Shown here: piece after piece, positions 1-6,072 of the stretch
Position numbering within the stretch: the first letter of the stretch is position 1
How the letters are laid out: the number at the start of each line of letters is the position of its first letter
Assembly: GCA_015233285.1 (NCBI GenBank)
Contig: JADFYA010000084.1
Coordinates: forward strand, 1 to 11,574
Source: Deltaproteobacteria bacterium
GTDB taxonomy: Bacteria > Desulfobacterota > JADFXK01
Direction: 5' to 3'
Length of the DNA: 11,574 bases
Notes under the pieces: generated by a model
Told to the model about the DNA's origin: nothing
Databases searched by the model: none
The model's input: only the letters and a program-made list of their open reading frames with translations
Made by a program: the position numbers and the translations under genes

Positions 1-1
1 A

Positions 2-445
2 ATTTTTGTTAATTATCTTCAGGCGATCGACTGTTTGTCGGAAGATCTGGAGAAAGCCGGCATCGACTATTTGATCATGACGGGTGCCACCCGCGACCGT
101 AAAGAAGTGGTCCAAAAGTTCCAGGATGACGACACCGTCAAGGTGTTTCTGATGACTCTTCGGACCGGGGGCCTCGGTCTTAACCTGACGGCTGCGGATT
201 ATATCTTCATTTTTGACCCCTGGTGGAATAAGGCGGCAGAAAATCAGGCTATTGACAGATCCCATCGAATCGGCCAGGATAAAACGGTGTTCAGCTACAA
301 GCTGGTCACAAAACACACCATTGAGGAAAAGATCTTAGAACTTCAAAAAATTAAGACAAACCTGTTTGAAAGCCTAATCTCCAGCGACGATTCGGCCATA
401 AAATCATTTGATGAAAAAGATGTTGAGTTTATGTTGGGAGCTTAA
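2..445 (+). CDS. SNF2-family DEAD/DEAH-box helicase, C-terminal end (5' partial)
   Basis: The reading frame is open from base 2 to the TAA at 443-445, so the gene begins before the window; the TTG at 35 is an internal codon, not a real start. The visible part is the end of the second RecA-like (helicase C) lobe of an SNF2/SWI2 ATPase. Motif V reads LRTGGLGLNLTAADY (about 161-205). It is followed by the family-typical DPWWN (about 215-229) and motif VI QAIDRSHRIGQ (about 245-277), which carries the arginine finger. The tail (KLVTKHTIEEKILELQK and on) is the usual brace after the motor core. Known bacterial SNF2 proteins are ATP-driven double-stranded DNA translocases that remodel protein-DNA complexes, RapA being the best studied. 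N-terminal accessory domains such as a SWIM zinc finger cannot be judged here. One base separates it from the next gene, so the two are almost certainly co-transcribed. Confidence 0.93.
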   Translation: MFVNYLQAIDCLSEDLEKAGIDYLIMTGATRDRKEVVQKFQDDDTVKVFLMTLRTGGLGLNLTAADYIFIFDPWWNKAAENQAIDRSHRIGQDKTVFSYKLVTKHTIEEKILELQKIKTNLFESLISSDDSAIKSFDEKDVEFMLGA

Positions 446-446
446 C

Positions 447-2270
447 ATGCAAAGACGTGCGGTGGTAAGAACGCCGGCCCCGCCGACTCTAAACTCGGTG
501 GAAGAAACCATCAACCTTGACTACACCGTTGATGTGCTAAAGAAATTGTGTAAACGGTATATTGAAAGCATGCTCATAGAAGCCGGCTACCCCCGGTCAG
601 AGATGACCTCCGTTAACCAAATGAGCAAAATCGACCTGGTCCGCTTACTGGCCAAGGTGTTCTCAGATAAAGCCCTCTTTGATCGGTTATGGTCGCGTTT
701 GCCTGATAACGTAAGAAAAGTAATGGAAGTGGCTGTTTGGGAAGGAGGTGCCCACGAAATCCGCGTTCTCGAAAAGAAGTTCGGGATAAAGATAGTCGAT
801 TATCAAAAAAAAGGGCGCATGATCGTGGACGCCCATCTCAATGTGGACTATTTGCTGCTTAAGTACGACAAAAGCTATAATGGCTATTCGTACTATGGTG
901 AGCCCTCCTACTACCTCTACCTCCCTCCGGGGATAAAGAAAATATTCAAAGACTTCTTACCCTTACCGCCAGGATATAACATTACCCCAGTCAACGCTAC
1001 TACTAACGCCAATTTCATTTTTACAGACCAAAATCACATCTTAACTCAAATAAAACTATTCTGGCGATATATCCGGCAGGGGAATATCAAGTTTTCCAAG
1101 GCCGCAGACCGGCCCCTGGCCGGCTCGATCAAACAGATGGCCTTATATTGTGATGTGCTGGAATTTTATGATCATAAGGGCTTGGAATATCTTCGGACCC
1201 GGTTGTTGCTCGATTTCTTGATCGTTACCTCGGGCGATAAATTTATTAATGATGCTTCGGCCTTTCTGAAGCAACTGATCGGTGATTTCTTAAATTCTAA
1301 ACACATGGAGGGATACCGGCTGAGTGATCTATTGTTTCATCTGGGCGGCATGAATCTTGATCATAATATATCTCGCGAGAAAAAGATCCGCAGCTCCATC
1401 GCAAAAATATTGAAGGCCTTACCGGTGGCCGAATGGGTATCCATCGATAATGTCATCAGCTTTGCTTTGTATCGGGAATTATTTTTGGATGCGGTTTCCA
1501 GGACAGGGACACATCCGTATTATATGGCCAGGTATAAGGCGGGTGATTATCACGGGCACGACAGAACCTTCGTGACTGAAATAACGTATAAAGAGACCGT
1601 AATAGTCCCTTTCCTTAAAGCGGTTATGTTTCTTTTCGCCGGCCTGGGGCTTCTTGACGTGTCATACGGCTTGCCCCGGAACGAGTTGTTCCAATCAAAG
1701 GATCTTGGATACTTGTCTGTTTTTGACGGCCTAAAATACGTCCGTTTGACCAACCTCGGCAGTTACGTCCTGGGAATGACCAAGAAATGGGAAGTGGTCA
1801 CGCAGGAGGAGGAAGAAGCCAAAATCATTCTGGATGAGAACAGGTTGTTAATCAGTATCGAGGGGAAGGACAGACTCAAGGAAATGATGTTGACCAAGGT
1901 CGCCCACAAGATCACGGATCACTTTTATAAGGTGGATTACGCCTCCTTCTTAAAAGGCTGTTCTTCTCACCTGGACGTTTTGAACCGGGTGGCTTTGTTC
2001 AAGGAAGAGATTTCTGCCGAGCCGCCGCCGGCCTGGCAGCGGTTCTTAGATGAAATTATAAATAGAATTAATCCCTTAAACGCCAAGAAGTCTATGGCCG
2101 TGTTCCAGTTGAAACCAGACAAAGAGCTTCTATCGTTAATGGTGACGGATGAGATATTAAAGCAATATATTATCAAAGCTGAGAACTATCTCGTAGTGAT
2201 TGAGTCGAATAACCTGAACAAAGTTAATAAGAGACTTGAAGAATTCGGCTACTTTATTGATCATGCCTGA
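447..2270 (+). CDS. Uncharacterised SNF2-associated protein with a helicase-associated (XPB/Ssl2 N-domain-like) C-terminal region
   Basis: I do not firmly recognise this 607-residue protein. The start is placed at ATG 447 because GGGAG (436-440) lies 6 bases before it and the SNF2 stop ends at 445; the frame is open upstream to 408, but that would overlap the SNF2 gene. No signal peptide or clear membrane segment is visible, so it should be cytoplasmic. Residues 60-115 form a helical segment (DLVRLLAKVF, LPDNVRKVMEVAVWEGG). Residues 385-443 read like a winged-helix pattern ending YVRLTNLGSYVLG. Residues about 457-607 contain a strand-rich LLISIEG piece, a helical part and the closing LVVIESNNLNKVNKRLEEFGY. 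That order resembles the helicase-associated domain found in bacterial XPB-like proteins (PF13625), by memory of the family pattern only. No helicase Walker motifs are visible. Coupling to the SNF2 gene suggests a dedicated partner or DNA-binding subunit; this is inference. Confidence 0.8.
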   Translation: MQRRAVVRTPAPPTLNSVEETINLDYTVDVLKKLCKRYIESMLIEAGYPRSEMTSVNQMSKIDLVRLLAKVFSDKALFDRLWSRLPDNVRKVMEVAVWEGGAHEIRVLEKKFGIKIVDYQKKGRMIVDAHLNVDYLLLKYDKSYNGYSYYGEPSYYLYLPPGIKKIFKDFLPLPPGYNITPVNATTNANFIFTDQNHILTQIKLFWRYIRQGNIKFSKAADRPLAGSIKQMALYCDVLEFYDHKGLEYLRTRLLLDFLIVTSGDKFINDASAFLKQLIGDFLNSKHMEGYRLSDLLFHLGGMNLDHNISREKKIRSSIAKILKALPVAEWVSIDNVISFALYRELFLDAVSRTGTHPYYMARYKAGDYHGHDRTFVTEITYKETVIVPFLKAVMFLFAGLGLLDVSYGLPRNELFQSKDLGYLSVFDGLKYVRLTNLGSYVLGMTKKWEVVTQEEEEAKIILDENRLLISIEGKDRLKEMMLTKVAHKITDHFYKVDYASFLKGCSSHLDVLNRVALFKEEISAEPPPAWQRFLDEIINRINPLNAKKSMAVFQLKPDKELLSLMVTDEILKQYIIKAENYLVVIESNNLNKVNKRLEEFGYFIDHA

Positions 2271-2291
2271 TCTCCAGGCTGTTTCTTCTCT
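2265..2291 (+). terminator. Possible weak terminator of the SNF2/partner operon
   Basis: GCCTG (2265-2269) can pair with CAGGC (2275-2279) around a 5-base loop, followed by a pyrimidine-rich TGTTTCTTCTCT stretch. The stem overlaps the stop codon of the 607-residue gene. Five pairs and an interrupted T tract make this a weak candidate. Confidence 0.3.
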
Positions 2292-2454
2292 GTAATGCTC
2301 CGATGTGGGGTTCCAGCATCTTGTGTTTTTTAAGTAGAAATCCCTTGCCTCCTAACCACATCTCATATAAAATGCGTCGGTGATGGGCCAAGACCCGGCC
2401 GGCAGCAGCCGGTGCCCCAACCAATAACCAGAGTGCTCACCGTCAGGACGCCGA

Positions 2455-2483
2455 TTGACGCTTTAAATTGTTACAATATGGAT
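2455..2483 (+). promoter_or_regulatory. Candidate extended -10 promoter for the histidine kinase gene
   Basis: TGTTACAAT (2469-2477) matches the extended -10 form TGnTATAAT with one mismatch in the hexamer. A TTGACG (2455-2460) lies upstream but only 11 bases away, too close to act as the -35 of this box. It could serve a poorer -10 (TATGGA, 2477-2482) at 16-base spacing. Transcription would begin near 2484 and leave a leader of about 95 bases. The call rests on hexamer matching only. Confidence 0.4.
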
Positions 2484-2491
2484 AAGAATTT

Positions 2492-2560
2492 AAGCTAACC
2501 GCGGACGAAATGATCATCCGTGGTATGTTTGGTCGTACGCCGCGTCCTGGCCGTTAGCTT
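2492..2560 (+). promoter_or_regulatory. Structured 5' leader of the kinase gene: imperfect long inverted repeat
   Basis: AAGCTAAC (2492-2499) is a perfect reverse complement of GTTAGCTT (2553-2560), closing a 53-base interior. Inside, CGCGGA (2500-2505) pairs with TCCGTG (2517-2522, one G-U). GGTCG (2531-2535) pairs more weakly with TGGCC (2548-2552, two G-U). That gives a three-way junction. An alternative stem, GGACG (2503-2507) with CGTCC (2543-2547), excludes the first inner hairpin. The ribosome binding site GGAG (2567-2570) lies 6 bases after the outer stem. This could be an RNA control element or a DNA-binding palindrome; no known RNA family is recognised. Confidence 0.4.
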
Positions 2561-2578
2561 TTCATCGGAGCAAGGTCT

Positions 2579-4645
2579 ATGACAGCTTCTCCTCAAATGG
2601 ACCGGACGCCGGATCTAGCCGCGGCCATCCAGCGGATTAGCGGGATTGCTTTCCCTGACCTACCCCAGGATATTTGCCGGGCCGCGGTCGAAGATCTGTC
2701 TTTTTTGAGATGTTCCCTGGTCATCCCGGATCCGGATAACCGGCAAGTTACTCTCTTCTACTGTTTTCCTCTACCGCTTGAGGAAGAACCTTTTCCTCCG
2801 CCCCACGAGGCTCTGGAGCACAGATACCTGGATTGGACGGCCAGGGAGTTTTCGCCCGTTCTGCGGCAAAACCGGCTTTGTGAGGCTGCCGTTTTTCCCC
2901 TAATTGCCGGAGATGAGATCATCGGCGCGCTGGAATTGGAATTACCCGGCCTACAGATCTTGTCCGACCAAGACATGGTTCTAACTACCGCCTTTGCCTC
3001 TTTTTCCGCCATCAAGCTCAAAAACCATTTCCTGACCCGCCAGATAGAAGAGCTTTCCGCCCAGTTCGAAACCATGTTCGATGAAGCCAATGACGCAATT
3101 TTTTTGCAGTCGTTTGAAGGCGATATCCTTTATACAAACCGCATGGCCCAAGAACTTCTGGGCTATACCGAAAATGAATTGAGTTCGCTCAAGTTGATCG
3201 ATATTCTGCCGGCGGCCTTGGCCCGGCAATTACCTGACTTACAGGACCAATTAACCAATTCCGGCAGTTTTTTCGGTGAATCCGTGTATGTCCACAAGGA
3301 TGGGTCTCACATCCCGGTGGAAGTGTCGGCCAGGGTGGTCGAAGTTCAGGAGCAAAGGTGTATCTTATCCTTTGTCCGGGATATCGTGGAGCGAAAGTTC
3401 TTAGAAGACGTCCTGATCGAGCGGGCTAAACGGGCTAACGTTATTAAGCGGTTCGCCGTCCGGGCTGTTTCCACCCTAAATTATGAAGATTTCTTGAAAC
3501 GGTTGGTTGAGGTGGTCAGGGAGATTTTTAGGGCGGATAGGGCCTTTATGGATTTCCCCTTTGACCCTCAGGCGAGCGAATTCAAAGCCCACTACATCTC
3601 TTCCGTGCCCCGATTCGCCCCCCGCCAACCCAAGAAATCAGCTCGATCCTTTCGGATTGCCCCCTTCGCGCCCATCATGCGTCGTGCTCTGAACGCTGAG
3701 GGCCCGATTTCCGTAGTTTTCCCCGATCCCTTGCTCGATGATGATATTTTCCGAAAGCTTCAGATTCAGTCTACACTCCACGTGGTTTTGCGTCCCAACA
3801 ATAGTGATGCACCCTGGGGATTGACCCTGGTGCAGTGCGAATATCCCCGCATCTGGGTCAAGGAGGAGATGTCGTTATTGGAGGAGATTGGGCTGCTGGC
3901 CACCCTGGCTTTACAAAACGTGTTGCTCTATCGTGATTTGGAGGAAAAAAACAGGGAACTGGATGCTTTTGTGTATACTGTGTCCCACGACTTAAAGACT
4001 CCGGTGGTCTCGGCCGGTGGTTTCGCCAACCTGATCAAACGCCGCTACACGGGACGCATGGAGGCCAAAGACCTGGCCATACTTGACCGGATCATTGGGA
4101 GTATGGCCCGGATGGAGGCTATGATCGGAGGATTGTTGCAACTCTCCCGAGCTAACCGCCGACTTGAAGAGCTTGAAGATGTCGATGTCAGGAAACTGAT
4201 TTATGAAGTGCTCAATGATTTGTCCCCATTGATCGAAGAGAACTGGGCCCAGGTGAAGGTGCTTGACGATTACCCGGTGCTGAAGATGGAGAAAACCAAG
4301 CTCTACCAGGTGTTCCAGAATCTGATCGGTAATTCGCTCAAGTATTGCGACGTCAAACGTAACCCCGAGATAATCATCACCTGCCGGGAATTGGACTCTG
4401 AGTATATCCTGGCCGTGTCCGACAATGGCCGGGGCATCCCCCGCGAATACCAAGAGCATATTTTTAACGTCTTTGATCGGTCCGGCGCGCCGGAGGGTAT
4501 CACCGGCACCGGGGTAGGTTTAGCCATCGTCAAAAAGATAATCGAATCTTGGAAAGGCCGGGTGTGGCTGGAGAGTGAACCGGGGGCCGGCGCCACTTTC
4601 TATTTTTCCATCCCCATATCCGCCCGGGCCGACAAGAAGTCTTGA
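2579..4645 (+). CDS. Soluble hybrid-sensor histidine kinase (GAF - PAS - GAF-like - HisKA - HATPase_c)
   Basis: This 688-residue protein autophosphorylates a histidine in response to a signal and passes the phosphate to a response regulator. The start ATG 2579 has GGAG (2567-2570) 8 bases upstream. Residues about 25-150 look like a degenerate GAF domain (VFPLIAGDEIIGALELELP, then a helical end). Residues 160-272 are a PAS domain with its PAC end (DAIFLQSFEGDILYTNRMAQ, HKDGSHIPVEVSARV, SFVRDIVERK). Residues about 285-450 are a second GAF-like domain (W426, then the LLYRDLEEKNRELD signalling helix). The dimerisation/phosphoacceptor helix carries H470 in VSHDLKTP. The ATPase has the N box with N585, the G1 box DNGRGI (615-620) and the G2 box GTGVGL (643-648), so it looks catalytically complete. 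No membrane segment, signal peptide or receiver domain is present, so it should sense an intracellular signal. No response regulator gene is adjacent. A conserved chromophore-binding cysteine is not obvious. Confidence 0.93.
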   Translation: MTASPQMDRTPDLAAAIQRISGIAFPDLPQDICRAAVEDLSFLRCSLVIPDPDNRQVTLFYCFPLPLEEEPFPPPHEALEHRYLDWTAREFSPVLRQNRLCEAAVFPLIAGDEIIGALELELPGLQILSDQDMVLTTAFASFSAIKLKNHFLTRQIEELSAQFETMFDEANDAIFLQSFEGDILYTNRMAQELLGYTENELSSLKLIDILPAALARQLPDLQDQLTNSGSFFGESVYVHKDGSHIPVEVSARVVEVQEQRCILSFVRDIVERKFLEDVLIERAKRANVIKRFAVRAVSTLNYEDFLKRLVEVVREIFRADRAFMDFPFDPQASEFKAHYISSVPRFAPRQPKKSARSFRIAPFAPIMRRALNAEGPISVVFPDPLLDDDIFRKLQIQSTLHVVLRPNNSDAPWGLTLVQCEYPRIWVKEEMSLLEEIGLLATLALQNVLLYRDLEEKNRELDAFVYTVSHDLKTPVVSAGGFANLIKRRYTGRMEAKDLAILDRIIGSMARMEAMIGGLLQLSRANRRLEELEDVDVRKLIYEVLNDLSPLIEENWAQVKVLDDYPVLKMEKTKLYQVFQNLIGNSLKYCDVKRNPEIIITCRELDSEYILAVSDNGRGIPREYQEHIFNVFDRSGAPEGITGTGVGLAIVKKIIESWKGRVWLESEPGAGATFYFSIPISARADKKS

Positions 4646-4680
4646 TCCATACCTCAAACGGTTATAATTGTCCCTTTGAG
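4642..4680 (+). promoter_or_regulatory. Candidate promoter of the efflux operon, with overlapping inverted repeat
   Basis: TATAAT (4663-4668) is a perfect -10 consensus. TTGATC (4642-4647) is a fair -35 at 15-base spacing, and it overlaps the kinase stop codon. CTCAAA (4653-4658) and TTTGAG (4675-4680) form a 6-bp inverted repeat whose arms flank the -10 box, where a repressor operator could sit. The mRNA would start near 4675 with a leader of about 145 bases before the adaptor gene. The inverted repeat is short and may be chance. Confidence 0.42.
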
Positions 4681-4690
4681 AGGCGACTTG

Positions 4691-4721
4691 GTTGCTGGTT
4701 TCTCGTTGCTTGTTGCTGGTT
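4691..4721 (+). repeat. Short direct repeats GTTGCTGGTT
   Basis: GTTGCTGGTT occurs at 4691-4700 and again at 4712-4721, with a one-mismatch partial copy GTTGCTTGTT at 4705-4714 between them. The tract lies in the leader of the efflux operon. It looks like a degenerate short tandem repeat; no function can be inferred. Confidence 0.55.
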
Positions 4722-4820
4722 GTCTTTTAATGTCATAGAGTTAAGGTGCAGGGTCATCGGATTCGATTCTAATAAATGGTCAATTCCGCTTAACGGATTT
4801 TTGGACAGAGAAAGGGCGAA

Positions 4821-6068
4821 ATGGAACGACTGCGAACATACATGTGGACCTTGAGGCCGAATATTTCGAGATGGCGTTTCTTATTATTGGCTCTGCTGCT
4901 GGCCGGAGCGTTGATGCTGTTTTTTTTCTCGGGATGCAAGGATGACAAAAAATCCGCCGAGGCCCAAGAAGCTAAATCCAGTGAGCCGCCGACCATGGTC
5001 GTCGTGACCAAGGTCATCCAACAAACCGTGCCCATCTATCTGGATTTTGTGGCTCGAACCGAGGCCAAAGCCACAGTGGATATTAAGGCCCGGGTGGAGG
5101 GCGTTTTGGAGCGGCAGGTCTTTACCGAAGGGACAAACGTAAAAAAAGATCAGCTCCTGTATGTTATCGACCGGAGGCCGTATGAGGCCAAACTACAAAG
5201 TTCCAAAGCCAAATTGGCCAGCGCCAAGGCCGCCATTGACCAGGCCAAGGCCAATTTGAATAAAGCCAAACTAGATGTCGCCCGGCTTACGCCTTTGGCT
5301 AAACAAGACGCCGTGCCGCAGCAGGATCTGGACACCGCCGTCGCCAAAGAACAGACATCCGCAGCCGACCTGGCTCAGGCCCATGCCGGAGTGGATGAAG
5401 CTAAGGCAGCGGTTATCCAAGATGAACTTAATTTAGGCTACTGCACCATTCGTTCCCCATTAGACGGATTGATCGGCCGGACTAAGGTCAATGTCGGCAA
5501 CTTGGTGGGCCGCAATGAAACCACACTTCTGGCCACTATTTCCTCCACCGATCCCATCTGGGTCACCTTTGCCATTAGTGAGGCCAGCTATCTCTATTTT
5601 GCCAAGAAAGTGGATATCGAGGGTCCGACGCCGCCGGTCGAAATGGTTTTGGCTGATAACCGTCCCTATCCCTACAAAGGTAAAACGATAATTGGGGACC
5701 GGGCGGTGGATGTGAAAACCGGGACCATCAGCCTGGTGGCCGAGTTTCCCAATCCTAAGGGTTTAATCCGGCCCGGCCAATTCGCCCGCGTGCGTATCCC
5801 GGCGGAACAAGCCACCGATGCCTTGCTGATCCCCCAGCGGGCCGTATCCGAACAGCAAAACGCCAAGATCGTCTATGTCGTCACTGCCGATAATAAGGTT
5901 GCCTTGCGGACCGTTGTCCTGGGCGACCGGTACGAGAATATGTTTATCGTTAAGGAGGGGGTTAAGGCCGGGGAACGGGTGATCGTGGAAGGCCTGTTAA
6001 AGGCGCGGCCCGGAGCGGTGGTTAAGCCCACGGATAAACCGATGACCGAAGAAAAGAAGGGACAATAA
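4821..6068 (+). CDS. RND efflux periplasmic adaptor subunit (AcrA/MexA family), lipoprotein
   Basis: This is the membrane fusion protein that links the inner-membrane pump to the outer-membrane channel. A basic N-terminus and hydrophobic segment (residues 20-36) end in a lipobox FSGC, so C39 is the probable lipidation site and the protein is anchored to the inner membrane facing the periplasm. The adaptor domains follow in order: first half of the lipoyl domain (about 82-118, with VDIKARVEGVL and DQLLYVID); a coiled alpha-hairpin rich in Ala and Lys (about 119-203); second lipoyl half (about 204-240, YCTIRSPLDGLIG); beta-barrel (about 243-325, DPIWVTFAISE and GLIRPGQFARVRI); membrane-proximal domain (about 330-402). 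Its 415 residues are normal for the family. The start is slightly uncertain: ATG 4821 has AAAGGG (4811-4816) close by, while ATG 4842 would shorten the signal by seven residues. The stop is 4 bases before the pump gene. Confidence 0.95.
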   Translation: MERLRTYMWTLRPNISRWRFLLLALLLAGALMLFFFSGCKDDKKSAEAQEAKSSEPPTMVVVTKVIQQTVPIYLDFVARTEAKATVDIKARVEGVLERQVFTEGTNVKKDQLLYVIDRRPYEAKLQSSKAKLASAKAAIDQAKANLNKAKLDVARLTPLAKQDAVPQQDLDTAVAKEQTSAADLAQAHAGVDEAKAAVIQDELNLGYCTIRSPLDGLIGRTKVNVGNLVGRNETTLLATISSTDPIWVTFAISEASYLYFAKKVDIEGPTPPVEMVLADNRPYPYKGKTIIGDRAVDVKTGTISLVAEFPNPKGLIRPGQFARVRIPAEQATDALLIPQRAVSEQQNAKIVYVVTADNKVALRTVVLGDRYENMFIVKEGVKAGERVIVEGLLKARPGAVVKPTDKPMTEEKKGQ

Positions 6069-6072
6069 ATCT

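Larger units (their letters stand above)
2271..2578. other. Intergenic region between the SNF2 operon and the histidine kinase gene (308 bp)
   Basis: I see no credible gene here. The first half holds a nested inverted repeat: GGT 2379-2381 with ACC 2420-2422, GGGC 2385-2388 with GCCC 2414-2417, and CCGGC 2395-2399 with GCCGG 2408-2412. It has no T run after it, so it is not a standard terminator. The second half holds the promoter candidate and folded leader listed separately. None of the riboswitch consensus cores I know (cyclic-di-GMP, cobalamin, guanidine, fluoride) is recognisable. Confidence 0.6.

Noticed and set aside
35..445. SNF2 fragment taken as a complete 136-residue protein starting at TTG 35
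   Set aside because: The frame is open to the window edge with no stop and no ribosome binding site before the TTG, and the product lacks the first helicase lobe. It is the end of a longer gene.
408..446. Earlier ATG starts for the 607-residue protein
   Set aside because: They overlap the SNF2 gene end and have poorer ribosome binding sites than ATG 447; the added residues show no feature.
4642..4854. 70-codon open frame in the kinase-adaptor gap
   Set aside because: Its sequence is Trp/Cys-rich translation of the GTTGCTGGTT repeats and leader, overlaps the adaptor start and lacks a ribosome binding site.
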